Shown here in pieces: positions 8,902 to 18,433 of a DNA stretch of 64,000 nucleotides. The stretch covers positions 124,001-188,000 of the forward strand of contig NZ_BMWT01000005.1 of assembly GCF_014651375.1 (NCBI RefSeq), written 5' to 3'. The position numbers were made by a program, and so were the translations under genes. The notes below the pieces were generated by a model, which saw only the letters and a program-made list of their open reading frames with translations, had not been told where the DNA came from and ran no database searches. Position 1 is the first letter of the stretch. Each line of letters opens with the position of its first letter. This DNA comes from Tateyamaria omphalii (GTDB lineage Bacteria; Pseudomonadota; Alphaproteobacteria; Rhodobacterales; Rhodobacteraceae).

Positions 8902-11363
8902 CGCAGGGGTTCGAGCCGAGTGACCCCCACGGCCGCGGCGCGTGCGAGCCCTTCGTCCAAGGACATGGGGATGTATTCGCCGCGCCGCCAGAGCTGGGCC
9001 AGATCGTCGTAGTGGCGGGACAGGAAGTGGCCGGATTGCCCTGTCGAGATCACGAAGACCGAGGAGTTCGGGTCGGCGAAGTCGTAGACGCCGCGATAAC
9101 CTGCGCCGTGCACATTTTGGAACGGGTCGGGGCCGGTGCCCTTGGTCAGCCCGCGTAGGAGCGTGTTGTCGCCACCCGATGTGCTTTGCCGGATGTTCAC
9201 GAAATAGCGCAGGATTGGCACTTCGCCCAGCACCTGGTGGTCGTGGGTGGCCTGGTGGGCGTCACCCCACCGCAAGGATTCCAATTGACTGCCATAGGTT
9301 TCGTTGATTTCGAGCAATGCGTCGTCGAGCGCGAGGCGGGCCATGTCGGGGCATGTTTCGACCGGGGCGGATTGGCGTACGTCGCACCAGATCCCGGCCC
9401 CATCCACATTGCGGAAGACCCGTTCGATGAAGAGCGGTTCGACATGGGTGAGCGTGTCGGCCATGGGGCCAAGCTCGTCGCGGATCAAACGGTCCTGCAA
9501 TTTGCGCAACCAAGCAGCATAGATCAGAGGTTCAGGCCAGTGTTCGTTCATTTCGCCGTTCCATTCGGCAAGTAAGGCCAGCGCGCGCTGACGCTGACGT
9601 TCCTGAGTGCCTGCATTGGCGGCTTCGCCGGTGAACCAGAGTTCGGCGCCGATCAGGGGCAGCAGTGAACGTGCGGTAAAGCTGACAGTGTCGAGCTGCG
9701 CTTCTATGAAGCTGTCGCGGGTATGAACTTCGCGCGCCTGCATCAGGCGGCGCCAGCGTTGGACACGTTGGGTGTCGCCCCAGACAAAGCTGACATGGTT
9801 GGGGAAGGGGCGGTCGACGGTCTTGTTGTTGGTGTTGCCAAGGATACCCCCCACGGGAGAGACGAAGCCGGGATTGGAGGTGTAGGCCATCCGCCCTTGC
9901 CAGCGGTTCTCGGCCCGCGCACCGAGCGAGGGCAAGCGGCCCTGACTTTGGTGGTTTGCGTCACGTTTGGGGATTGCGCCGATGGTTTTCATCGCGATGG
10001 ATGCGCGGTCGACAAGCGTAATGTTCTGGGCAGGTGCGATGTGTTTTTCGCCTGCGGTTATCGCCTCGGCCACGGTTTGAGAGGTCATGATACCCATAGC
10101 CGCGCTTATGGATGTGTCGCGCGGGCTGAGCACTGTCCAACTGAGCGCTGCCACGTGGCCGGGTGGGGTGACCGTGCGAAGGCTGCGGACACTTCCGGGC
10201 AGGACCGGGCCATTGTCGGTCCAGCGCAGGGTCAGTGTCACCGGGTCCTCGTCTGCAATTTGCAAGATGGAGTCGCGGGACTCGAACTCTTTCCAGCCGG
10301 TTGGCGTACGGTATTGCGAGGGGTTTTCCGGGTTCAATTCCTCTATGAAGACATCCTGATCGTCGACATAGGCGGTCGTCAGACCCCATCCAAGCCGGTC
10401 GGAACGTCCAGTCAGGACCACGGGCATCCCGGGAATTGTTCCGCCGATGACACCACCGGACGCCAGTTCCAATCGAGCAAGATACCAGATTGCGGGAGCC
10501 GAGAAGCCCAGATGCGGGTCATTTGCCAACAGCGTTCCACCCGATGCGGACCGGGCAGTGGCGGCGGCCCAGGCATTGGACGCCCCGGCAAATCCGCGCG
10601 GCCTGAAAGGGGACAGCGGATGCGGGTCTGCTTCGGCAACCATGTAGTCAGGCTCAACGCCCGGCACGAGAGTGGCATATTCCGGCAGGCTGGCGATGCC
10701 TTCGCCTGGAACATCGGGCAAGATGTCGGCCAACCGGGCAGGATCGTCAAGCGCTAGCGACATGCGCGCGCGCAACACTTCCTCGCTCAGATGCCCGGAC
10801 AGTTGCAGGCCCATCAACTTGGCCACGGCGATGCTGTCTGCGGGTCGCCATGGGGCAAGGGGCGTGTTGAACAGGAACATCTCGGGCGCGCCGCGTCCCA
10901 ATGCCTCGGCATTGATCTGGTCGAGGCGGGCATTAACCCCCGATGCATAAGCCTCAAGCGCTGCAAGAGTGGCCGGGTCCTGTGCGGCGACGGATTGGAC
11001 CGAGAGGCGATAAATGTCGAGGCGTCGAACGAAGCTGTCGATATCGACAGTTGTGGTGCCAAACAACTCGCTGAGCCGTCCCTGGGCTGTGCGGCGCAGC
11101 ATCATCATCTGCCAAAGGCGGTCCTGCGCATGGGCAAAGCCCAGGCCGTGGAAAACGTCTGTGTCCGTCTCTCCGAAGATATGAGGAACATTGGCGTTGT
11201 CGCGCACAATCTCGACCGGGGCCGAGATGGCGGGTACGCGCACGCGGGCATCATAGTTGGGCAACGAGCGGGAGGCGAGGTAATAGACCATGCCAACACC
11301 CAGAACGGCCAGCACGATCAGCGCTGCGGTCAGGCGGACAAGCCACTGAAACACCACTGCCAT
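8898..11363 (-). CDS. Penicillin-acylase family Ntn hydrolase, membrane-anchored
   Basis: The product is 821 aa. An N-terminal hydrophobic segment (about residues 10-30) acts as a signal or anchor. The self-cleaving Ntn-hydrolase site is visible at GASNAWA (near residue 267), where the Ser becomes the N-terminal nucleophile of the beta chain after removal of a spacer. The downstream motifs [11 protein letters not shown] and GNTNNK are typical. The family hydrolyses amides such as beta-lactam side chains or acyl-homoserine lactones; the substrate here cannot be read from sequence. It probably acts in the periplasm. Confidence 0.88.
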   Translation of the reverse strand: MAVVFQWLVRLTAALIVLAVLGVGMVYYLASRSLPNYDARVRVPAISAPVEIVRDNANVPHIFGETDTDVFHGLGFAHAQDRLWQMMMLRRTAQGRLSELFGTTTVDIDSFVRRLDIYRLSVQSVAAQDPATLAALEAYASGVNARLDQINAEALGRGAPEMFLFNTPLAPWRPADSIAVAKLMGLQLSGHLSEEVLRARMSLALDDPARLADILPDVPGEGIASLPEYATLVPGVEPDYMVAEADPHPLSPFRPRGFAGASNAWAAATARSASGGTLLANDPHLGFSAPAIWYLARLELASGGVIGGTIPGMPVVLTGRSDRLGWGLTTAYVDDQDVFIEELNPENPSQYRTPTGWKEFESRDSILQIADEDPVTLTLRWTDNGPVLPGSVRSLRTVTPPGHVAALSWTVLSPRDTSISAAMGIMTSQTVAEAITAGEKHIAPAQNITLVDRASIAMKTIGAIPKRDANHQSQGRLPSLGARAENRWQGRMAYTSNPGFVSPVGGILGNTNNKTVDRPFPNHVSFVWGDTQRVQRWRRLMQAREVHTRDSFIEAQLDTVSFTARSLLPLIGAELWFTGEAANAGTQERQRQRALALLAEWNGEMNEHWPEPLIYAAWLRKLQDRLIRDELGPMADTLTHVEPLFIERVFRNVDGAGIWCDVRQSAPVETCPDMARLALDDALLEINETYGSQLESLRWGDAHQATHDHQVLGEVPILRYFVNIRQSTSGGDNTLLRGLTKGTGPDPFQNVHGAGYRGVYDFADPNSSVFVISTGQSGHFLSRHYDDLAQLWRRGEYIPMSLDEGLARAAAVGVTRLEPLR

Positions 11364-11470
11364 TCTGTCCGCCCCCTGTGCGCTGTTACGTTGACCCTTG
11401 GGCCACGACTGTTAGGTAGGCATGGACGGAAGCGCAAGCCGTAGGCCGCGCAAAGAGACGAGGGATCACG

Positions 11471-12343
11471 ATGGCGAAACTGGCATTTTTGGGTATGGGC
11501 GTGATGGGTGCACCAATGGCGGGGCATTTGCAAAAGGCCGGGCACGAGGTCACCGTGTATAATCGCACCGCCGCGCGGGCGCAGGATTGGGTGAATGCCC
11601 ATGGTGGCGCGATGGCGACCACACCGCGTGCGGCTGCGACGGGCGCAGATTTCGTGATGGCCTGCGTTGGAAATGACGACGATCTGCGGTCTGTCTGCCT
11701 GGGCGATGATGGTGCCTTTGCCGGGATGGGCAGCGGCACCGTTTTTGTCGATCACACAACCGTGTCGGCCAAGGTGACGGCAGAACTGTATGCGGCAGCC
11801 GATACCAAGCAGGTCAGCTTTGTCGATGCGCCGATTTCGGGTGGGCAAGCCGGGGCCGAAAACGGCCAGCTTTCCATCATGTGCGGTGGCGATCAGGGCG
11901 CCTATGACCGGGCCGAGCCGATCATGCAAGCCTACGCCAAGCTGTGCCGCCGCATTGGTGAGAGTGGCGCAGGCCAGATGACGAAGATGTGCAATCAGAT
12001 TGCCATTGCCGGTGTGGTGCAGGGTCTGTCAGAGGCGCTGCATTTTGCCGAGAAAGCGGGTCTGGACGGACGCGCGGTGGTTGAGGTGATTTCACAGGGC
12101 GCGGCCGGGTCGTGGCAGATGTCGAACCGGTATGAGACCATGCTGGACGATCATTTTGATCATGGGTTTGCAACAGACTGGATGCGCAAGGATCTGGGCA
12201 TTTGTCTGGAGACTGCGAACGAGAATGGAGCCAGTCTGCCGGTGACGGCGCTGGTCGATCAGTTCTACAAGGATGTGCAGAAGATGGGGGGCGGGCGTTG
12301 GGACACGTCCAGCTTGTTCAAGCGGCTGCGTAACATCGGGTGA
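11471..12343 (+). CDS. 3-hydroxyisobutyrate-dehydrogenase-family NAD(P)-dependent oxidoreductase
   Basis: A 290-aa beta-hydroxyacid dehydrogenase. The N-terminal Rossmann motif is GMGVMGAPMA (about residues 7-16). The substrate-binding signature is DAPISGGQAGAENGQLSI (near residue 120), and the catalytic lysine is in GAGQMTKMCNQI (near residue 175). Candidate substrates are 3-hydroxyisobutyrate, tartronate semialdehyde or related short acids. GAGGGA lies about 7 bases before the ATG. It is divergent from the acylase gene, with about 107 bp shared upstream. Confidence 0.88.
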   Translation: MAKLAFLGMGVMGAPMAGHLQKAGHEVTVYNRTAARAQDWVNAHGGAMATTPRAAATGADFVMACVGNDDDLRSVCLGDDGAFAGMGSGTVFVDHTTVSAKVTAELYAAADTKQVSFVDAPISGGQAGAENGQLSIMCGGDQGAYDRAEPIMQAYAKLCRRIGESGAGQMTKMCNQIAIAGVVQGLSEALHFAEKAGLDGRAVVEVISQGAAGSWQMSNRYETMLDDHFDHGFATDWMRKDLGICLETANENGASLPVTALVDQFYKDVQKMGGGRWDTSSLFKRLRNIG

Positions 12344-12366
12344 AACCCGGTCGGTTCACCCCGGAA

Positions 12367-12415
12367 GGTCGATGGGCGGCACTGTTTGCTGCGCAAAAGC
12401 GCCCGCCCACCGACC
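12367..12415. terminator. Bidirectional terminator-like hairpin
   Basis: A 13-base inverted repeat (GGTCGATGGGCGG with CCGCCCACCGACC, one imperfect pair) sits exactly between two convergent genes. There is no clear U-run, so termination efficiency is uncertain. Confidence 0.5.
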
Positions 12416-12421
12416 CGTTAG

Positions 12422-12988
12422 TCAGGGTATGATCCGTGTATACTTGGTGCCTTCGAGTGTGGCGCCGAGGCGGAGGCCCGCGCGTGCAAAGACCGCGGCC
12501 AGCACAGGTGACAGGGCTGTGGTGGTGTCTGCGGCCACGCCATCACCTTGATCCGAAACCACGTATTCAAGGTCAGCGCCCGCCGCCCAGCCGGGGCTGC
12601 GGCGGAATTCTGTAAGAGCTTCGGGCGTCATGAAAAACAGCACGTGGGCAAATTGCTGAGCCCCGATCTGAAGTCCGCCTGACCCCTTGACCATCGAGTA
12701 GTAGTCGACCGTTGCGTTGTCGACCCGCAGCGCGCCGCGTCCATAGGCGCCGCCAAAGCCAAGCCCTGCTTCGGTGACCAGCGGCATGACCAGCATGCCG
12801 TTGGCTTTTTGTGCCAGGTCGACTGTGTTCGGGTAGGCGCGGTACATCTCGTTAAGCGTTGCATCGACCCGTGCGTCGATCAGAGTACTGCCCCGGCTGC
12901 CAACACCGTTTCCACATGCCGCCAACACGCCCGTGCTGGCCAGCGCCCCTGCGGCGAATGCACGCCGCGAGATCCCATTCGTATTCAT
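12422..12988 (-). CDS. SYLF-domain (YSC84-type) lipoprotein
   Basis: The product is 188 aa from the ATG at 12988. The N-terminus has a twin-arginine-like signal (SRRAFAAG) and a lipobox LAAC, predicting Tat export and lipidation. The mature part matches the SYLF/YSC84 fold: about residues 70-185 with LVMPLVTEAGLGFGGAYGRG and YYSMVKGSGGLQIGAQ. SYLF proteins bind lipids or associate with membranes; the bacterial role is unclear. It is convergent with the dehydrogenase gene and has no partner in the operon. Confidence 0.78.
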   Translation of the reverse strand: MNTNGISRRAFAAGALASTGVLAACGNGVGSRGSTLIDARVDATLNEMYRAYPNTVDLAQKANGMLVMPLVTEAGLGFGGAYGRGALRVDNATVDYYSMVKGSGGLQIGAQQFAHVLFFMTPEALTEFRRSPGWAAGADLEYVVSDQGDGVAADTTTALSPVLAAVFARAGLRLGATLEGTKYTRIIP

Positions 12989-13121
12989 TTTGAACCGCCT
13001 GTATAGCTCTTGGTTTTGCGCGGTTTGGCCGCGCTTGTGCGCAAATATACGCCGATTGCACTTGGCTGTCACTAGGTGGTCAGGGGTGCGCGGGTTTCTG
13101 CCGTGCTTTTTGGGTGCTCTG

Positions 13122-13153
13122 TCCCCGGCCTTCGGCCTCCCTGGGGATTTTTT
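13122..13153 (+). terminator. Plus-strand terminator-like element with no plus-strand gene before it
   Basis: TCCCC pairs with GGGGA around an inner GGCC-TTC-GGCC hairpin, followed by TTTTTT. The upstream plus-strand DNA (12989-13121) has no gene. It may end an unrecognised transcript or belong to a GC-rich palindromic repeat family. Confidence 0.5.
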
Positions 13154-13187
13154 GAAACAGGGAATTCGGACCTTTCTGCGTAACGGC

Positions 13188-13208
13188 AAACACCGTGGGG
13201 CGGTGTTT
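13188..13208 (-). terminator. Hairpin downstream of hemB
   Basis: AAACACCG and CGGTGTTT are perfect 8-base arms around TGGGG, located 31 bases past the hemB stop. Both outer edges are T-rich in their own direction, so it could end hemB transcription. Confidence 0.55.
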
Positions 13209-13238
13209 TGAGGTTCGCATGGGCGGAGCCCTCGGCGT

Positions 13239-14249
13239 TTAGGTGGACTTGCCTGTGTTCAGGAGCCTGGCCGCCGCAGGGGCGAAGTAAGTCAGGATGC
13301 CGTCGCAGCCTGCGCGTTTGAAGGCCATCAGGCTTTCCATCATCACCCGGTCATGGTCGACCCAGCCATTGGCGCTTGCGGCTTTGATCATCGCGTATTC
13401 GCCTGACACCTGATAGGCAAAGGTGGGGGCTCCGAAGCTGTCTTTGACCCTGCGGCAGATGTCGAGATAGGGCAGGCCCGGTTTCACCATGACCATGTCA
13501 GCGCCTTCTTTGAGGTCTCGTTCGATCAGTCGCATGGCCTCGTCCGAGTTGCCGGGGTCCATTTGGTAGGTGTTCTTGTCACCTGTCAGGGCGCCGGATG
13601 CGCCCACTGCGTCGCGGAAGGGGCCGTAGAAGGCCGAGGCGTATTTGGCGGCGTAGCTGAGGATCATCACGTTCTGATGGCTGGCGCCTTCGAGGGCTTG
13701 TCGGATCGCACCGATGCGTCCGTCCATCATGTCGGAGGGGCCGATAATGTCGGCACCAGCCTCGGCCTGGGACAGCGCCATTTTTACCAGCGCTTCGACC
13801 GTGCGGTCATTTACGATTTCGCCGTCTTCGACGAAACCGTCATGGCCGTTGATGTTGTAGGTGTCGAGGGCGACGTCGGTCATGATGGCGATGTCTGGCA
13901 CGGCCCGTTTGATGGCGCGGATCGCCCGGTTGGCGTGGTTTTGTGGGTCCCACGCCCCGGCGCAATCCTCGGTCCGTTCTTCCAGCCCGGTATAGGGAAA
14001 GATGCAGATGGCCGGGATGCCGAGATCTGCGGCTTCGCGTGCGGCGTCCGCAACCTTGTCGACCGACCGCCGGATGACACCTGGCATGGAGGGAATGGGT
14101 TCTTCGATGCCTTCGCCGCTGCGCACGAAGATCGGCCAGATGAAGTCATCTACCGTCAGCGTGTTCTGTCGCACGAGGCCGCGGATTGCGGGGCTTTGGC
14201 GGGTGCGGCGCAGGCGTGTGGCGGGATAGGGGGCTTGGGTGGGGCGCAT
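13239..14249 (-). CDS. hemB: Delta-aminolevulinic acid dehydratase (porphobilinogen synthase)
   Basis: A 336-aa cytoplasmic enzyme that condenses two 5-aminolevulinates to porphobilinogen in tetrapyrrole synthesis. The two active-site lysine regions are intact: SYAAKYASAFYGPFRDA and MVKPGLPYLD. The metal region reads DVALDTYNINGHDG, without the triple-cysteine zinc site, as in the magnesium- or alkali-metal-dependent enzymes of alphaproteobacteria. I chose the ATG at 14249 because the sequence upstream in frame does not look coding. Confidence 0.95.
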   Translation of the reverse strand: MRPTQAPYPATRLRRTRQSPAIRGLVRQNTLTVDDFIWPIFVRSGEGIEEPIPSMPGVIRRSVDKVADAAREAADLGIPAICIFPYTGLEERTEDCAGAWDPQNHANRAIRAIKRAVPDIAIMTDVALDTYNINGHDGFVEDGEIVNDRTVEALVKMALSQAEAGADIIGPSDMMDGRIGAIRQALEGASHQNVMILSYAAKYASAFYGPFRDAVGASGALTGDKNTYQMDPGNSDEAMRLIERDLKEGADMVMVKPGLPYLDICRRVKDSFGAPTFAYQVSGEYAMIKAASANGWVDHDRVMMESLMAFKRAGCDGILTYFAPAAARLLNTGKST

Positions 14250-14389
14250 GAAGGTGTCCGGTTTGAGTGACAGTGCATGGGTGACATGGATTTTTGACCT
14301 TGCCAAGTCTAGGCACTGCGTCACACCCGCGCTAAGAGAGGCGTCAACACAGGCAACAGGGCCCGGCATACGGGACGACGGGACAGCGC

Positions 14390-14917
14390 GTGGACTGGTA
14401 CGACACGATATTTGAGTTGATCGACATGCGCTCGTTCTCGAACCTGTGGTTCTGGATCGCGCTGGCGGTCGTGTGGTCAACGGCAAGCCATTGGGTGCTG
14501 GGTGTGCCCTATGACATGGTGGCCCGCGCGCGCCGTCATGGGGGGCAGGCCGCCGAAGATCTGGAAGACCTGATCCGTATCAACACGAACCGTCTGCTGT
14601 TTATCGGTCGCGTGTCCGGGCTGTGGCTGCTGGGCCTTGCCTGTTTTCTGCTGACCGGGCTGGCGCTGCTTGGTTTTGTCTACAGCGTTGAGTTCGCGCA
14701 GGCTCTTTTCCTGTTGGGCTTTCCCATGAGCATGGTGGGTGCGCTGAACCTGTCTACCGCGCGGCTGATCCAAGATGAGCAGGCGACGGGAGAGGCGCTG
14801 TGGCGCCGCCTGACCCGTCATCGGACCATTGTGCAGGCCATCGGCATGGTGTCGATTTTCATCACCGCCCTGTGGGGCATGTACCAGAACCTGTCTATTG
14901 GCCCATTCGGCGGTTGA
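14390..14917 (+). CDS. Conserved four-helix membrane protein
   Basis: A 175-aa protein starting with GTG (an ATG 12 codons on is an alternative). Hydrophobic segments lie near residues 17-37, 75-100, 105-125 and 147-167, so it is an inner-membrane protein. I recall similar roseobacter proteins being annotated as a component of a SufBCD complex, but nothing in the sequence supports an iron-sulfur role. It is divergent from hemB and lies 57 bp before mfd. Confidence 0.65.
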   Translation: MDWYDTIFELIDMRSFSNLWFWIALAVVWSTASHWVLGVPYDMVARARRHGGQAAEDLEDLIRINTNRLLFIGRVSGLWLLGLACFLLTGLALLGFVYSVEFAQALFLLGFPMSMVGALNLSTARLIQDEQATGEALWRRLTRHRTIVQAIGMVSIFITALWGMYQNLSIGPFGG

Positions 14918-14974
14918 CAGTTTGGGCGAAAGACCCAATTGAAGGCCTCTTGATCCCGTTCCCTGCCGAGTGAA

Positions 14975-17900
14975 ATGCCGCCCATGCCCGAGCAGACTCA
15001 TATCACCGTGTCCGGCGCACCCGAGGGGTTTGACGCCAGGCTGATCCTTCAGGAAGTGTCCAAGGGCGCACCGGTTTGCCATGTGGCCCGCGACGACAAG
15101 CGGCTTGCGGCGATGCAGGCAGCGCTGCGGTTCTTTGCCCCCGATATGCCGGTGCTGGTTTTCCCGGGTTGGGATTGTTTGCCCTATGACCGCGTGTCGC
15201 CGAATGCCGACATCTCGGCTCAGCGAATGGCGACACTCGCGGCGCTTGTGCATGGAATGCCAGAGCAGTTTGTCCTTCTGACCACATTGAATGCTGCGAC
15301 CCAGCGGGTGCCTGCACGGGATCTGCTGCGGGAGGCCGCGTTTTCGGCCACTGTTGGCAACCGTGTGGATGAAAGCGCGCTGCGCAATTTCCTTGTCCGT
15401 ATGGGGTTTGTGCAAAGCCCGACGGTGATGGAACCCGGGGACTATGCCATTCGTGGTGGCATTATCGACATATATCCGCCCGGTGACCTTGGACCAGTGC
15501 GGCTGGACCTGTTTGGCGATGTATTGGACGGCGCGCGCCGTTTTGACCCCGCAACGCAACGTACGACTGAAAAGCTGGACGTGATAGAGCTTGCGCCCGT
15601 TTCCGAGGTTATTCTGGATGAGGCAGCGGTCACGCGGTTCCGGCAGAACTACCGGTTGGAATTCGGGGCCGCTGGCACGGACGATCCGCTGTATGAGGCG
15701 GTAAGTGCAGGGCGCAAGCATCAGGGGGCCGAGCATTGGCTGCCGTTGTTCCATGATGGTTTGGACACGCTGTTTGACTATCTTCCCGGGGCGACGATCA
15801 CGCTGGATGATCAGGTGACACCGGCGCGGCTGGCGCGGTGGGTGAGCATCGAGGACCAGTACGAGACGCGGCGCTTGGCGATGGAAAACCGGTCCAAGAT
15901 GGATTCGGTCTACAAACCGGCAGCGCCTGCTGGCCTATATCTGGACGATGCCGCGTGGGAGGCGGCGGTGGCCGGTTTCCGCGTGCTGTCCTTGGCTCAG
16001 CTGCCTCAGGCAACGGGGCCGGGGGTGACGGATGCCGGAGGGCGGATCGGGCGCAACTTCTCACCTGAGCGTCAACAAGAATCTATCAGCCTTTTTGGTG
16101 CTTTGGCGTCTCATGTTAAAGTGAAATTGGCAGATGGCCCAGTTGTCATTGCCAGCTATTCCGAGGGCGCACGCGAGCGTCTGACCGGTCTGATCGAGGA
16201 TGAGGGGCTGGCCGAGGTTGTTCCGATTACCAACGCCACACGTATTGGCAAACGTGGGCTGCATCTGGTCGTTTGGGCGTTGGAGCATGGGTTCGAGGCG
16301 CCGGGCCTGACCGTCATTTCCGAGCAGGACGTGTTGGGCGACCGGCTGATCCGGCAGCCGAAGAAAAAGCGCCGGGCCGAAAATTTCCTGACCGAGACAC
16401 AATCGCTGTCACCCGGCGATCTGGTTGTGCATGTGGATCACGGGATTGGCCGGTATCAGGGCATGGAGGTTGTGACGGCTGCGGGCGCTGCACATGAGTG
16501 CCTGCTGCTGGAATATGCCGAGCGTTCCAAGCTGTACCTGCCGGTCGAGAACATCGAGCTACTATCCAAGTACGGTCACGAAGAGGGGCTGCTGGACCGC
16601 CTGGGTGGTGGCGCGTGGCAGGCCAAGAAGGCCAAGCTGAAAGAGCGCATCCGCGAGATGGCGGATCGGTTGATCCGCATTGCGGCTGAGCGTGCGTTGC
16701 GAAGGGCGCCGATCCTCGAGCCGCCCCCCGGCATGTGGGACGCCTTTGCGGCACGCTTTCCCTATCAGGAGACGGACGATCAGCTCAACGCCATTGCTGC
16801 GGTGATGGATGATCTGACGGCGGGTCAGCCGATGGATCGGCTGATTTGCGGCGATGTAGGCTTTGGCAAGACCGAGGTGGCGATGCGCGCAGCATTCGTC
16901 GCAGCCATGTCAGGGGTACAAGTGGCGGTCATTGCCCCCACCACGCTGCTGGCGCGGCAGCACTACAAGAGTTTTGCGGAGCGCTTCCGTGGTTTCCCCA
17001 TCGAAGTGCGGCAGCTTTCCCGCTTTGTCAGTGCCAAGGAGGCATCGGCCACGCGTGATGGGATGTCGAAGGGGACGGCGGATATTGTTGTGGGCACCCA
17101 TGCGCTGCTGGCCAAGGGCGTGCGGTTCAACAATCTTGGCCTGTTAGTCATTGATGAGGAACAGAAATTTGGGGTGGGCCACAAGGAACGGCTGAAGCAG
17201 ATGCGGTCGGATGTGCATGTGCTGACCCTGACGGCGACGCCCATTCCGCGCACCTTGCAATTGTCGCTGACGGGCGTGCGTGACCTGTCGATCATTGGGA
17301 CACCACCTGTCGATCGCCTTGCCATCCGCACATACGTGTCCGAATTCGATGCTGTGACCATTCGCGAGGCGCTTTTACGCGAGCACTACCGTGGAGGGCA
17401 GTCTTTCTATGTTGTGCCACGCATCAGTGATCTGCCCGAGATCGAAGAGTTTCTGAAAGACCAGTTGCCTGAACTGACCTATGTGGTGGCGCATGGGCAG
17501 ATGGCTGCGGGTGAGCTGGATGACCGCATGAACGCGTTCTATGATGGCAAATTCGATGTGCTATTGGCGACGACGATTGTAGAGTCAGGCCTCGATATTC
17601 CTACGGCCAACACTATGGTGGTGCACCGGGCGGACATGTTTGGTCTGGCGCAGCTCTACCAAATCCGGGGGCGTGTGGGGCGGTCGAAGACGCGCGCCTA
17701 TGCTTACCTGACCACGAAACCGCGCGCCAAGCTGACTGCGACGGCTGAGAAGCGGCTGCGCGTTCTGGGCTCGCTCGATACGCTGGGGGCTGGGTTCACG
17801 CTGGCCTCACAAGACCTGGATATTCGCGGAGCGGGGAACCTGCTGGGCGAGGAACAGTCCGGTCAGATGCGTGATGTGGGCTTTGAACTCTACCAATCCA

Positions 17901-18433
17901 TGCTGGAAGAGGCGATTGGCAAGATCAAGGCGGGCGAAATGGAAGGCTTGACCGACGATGACGGGCAATGGGCGCCCCAGATCAATCTGGGCGTGCCTGT
18001 GCTGATCCCAGAGGACTATGTGCCTGATCTGGATGTGCGCCTGGGTCTCTATCGTCGTCTGTCAGAGCTGACCACGAAGGTTGAGCTGGAAGGCTTTGCG
18101 GCCGAGTTGATCGACCGCTTTGGCAAGCTGCCCAAGGAAGTGAACACCCTGATGCTGGTCGTGCGCATCAAGGCGATGTGCAAGCGGGCGGGCATTGCGA
18201 AGCTGGATGGTGGGCCGAAGGGGGCCACAATCCAGTTCCACAATGACAAGTTCGCCTCACCCCAAGGGCTGGTTGAGTTCATTCAGGATCAGCGCGGCTT
18301 GGCCAAGGTCAAAGACAACAAGATCGTCGTGCGCCGGGATTGGAAGAAGGACAGCGACAAGATCAAGGGCGCGTTCGCGATTGCCCGGGATCTGGCTGAG
18401 AAGGTGATGCAGCAGAAGAAGGCGAAAGCCTAG
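14975..18433 (+). CDS. mfd: Transcription-repair coupling factor Mfd
   Basis: An 1152-aa DNA translocase that removes stalled RNA polymerase and recruits UvrA. Domains in order: UvrB-like module (about 1-340), the CarD-like RNA-polymerase interaction domain (about 475-545; VHVDHGIGRYQGM), the helicase core with Walker A GDVGFGKTE (near 627), DEEQ box IDEEQKFGV and motif VI QIRGRVGRS, and the C-terminal TRCF domain. All ATPase motifs look intact. The stop codon shares bases with the stop of the convergent MFS gene. Confidence 0.97.
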   Translation: MPPMPEQTHITVSGAPEGFDARLILQEVSKGAPVCHVARDDKRLAAMQAALRFFAPDMPVLVFPGWDCLPYDRVSPNADISAQRMATLAALVHGMPEQFVLLTTLNAATQRVPARDLLREAAFSATVGNRVDESALRNFLVRMGFVQSPTVMEPGDYAIRGGIIDIYPPGDLGPVRLDLFGDVLDGARRFDPATQRTTEKLDVIELAPVSEVILDEAAVTRFRQNYRLEFGAAGTDDPLYEAVSAGRKHQGAEHWLPLFHDGLDTLFDYLPGATITLDDQVTPARLARWVSIEDQYETRRLAMENRSKMDSVYKPAAPAGLYLDDAAWEAAVAGFRVLSLAQLPQATGPGVTDAGGRIGRNFSPERQQESISLFGALASHVKVKLADGPVVIASYSEGARERLTGLIEDEGLAEVVPITNATRIGKRGLHLVVWALEHGFEAPGLTVISEQDVLGDRLIRQPKKKRRAENFLTETQSLSPGDLVVHVDHGIGRYQGMEVVTAAGAAHECLLLEYAERSKLYLPVENIELLSKYGHEEGLLDRLGGGAWQAKKAKLKERIREMADRLIRIAAERALRRAPILEPPPGMWDAFAARFPYQETDDQLNAIAAVMDDLTAGQPMDRLICGDVGFGKTEVAMRAAFVAAMSGVQVAVIAPTTLLARQHYKSFAERFRGFPIEVRQLSRFVSAKEASATRDGMSKGTADIVVGTHALLAKGVRFNNLGLLVIDEEQKFGVGHKERLKQMRSDVHVLTLTATPIPRTLQLSLTGVRDLSIIGTPPVDRLAIRTYVSEFDAVTIREALLREHYRGGQSFYVVPRISDLPEIEEFLKDQLPELTYVVAHGQMAAGELDDRMNAFYDGKFDVLLATTIVESGLDIPTANTMVVHRADMFGLAQLYQIRGRVGRSKTRAYAYLTTKPRAKLTATAEKRLRVLGSLDTLGAGFTLASQDLDIRGAGNLLGEEQSGQMRDVGFELYQSMLEEAIGKIKAGEMEGLTDDDGQWAPQINLGVPVLIPEDYVPDLDVRLGLYRRLSELTTKVELEGFAAELIDRFGKLPKEVNTLMLVVRIKAMCKRAGIAKLDGGPKGATIQFHNDKFASPQGLVEFIQDQRGLAKVKDNKIVVRRDWKKDSDKIKGAFAIARDLAEKVMQQKKAKA

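Noticed and set aside
10255-10300. tRNA-like stretch containing GGGACTCGAACTC
   Set aside because: No acceptor stem or cloverleaf can be built, and it lies inside the acylase coding region.
9723-10757. 344-codon plus-strand frame opposite the acylase gene
   Set aside because: The minus-strand frame encodes a complete penicillin-acylase-family protein with an intact active site; the plus frame has no recognisable features.
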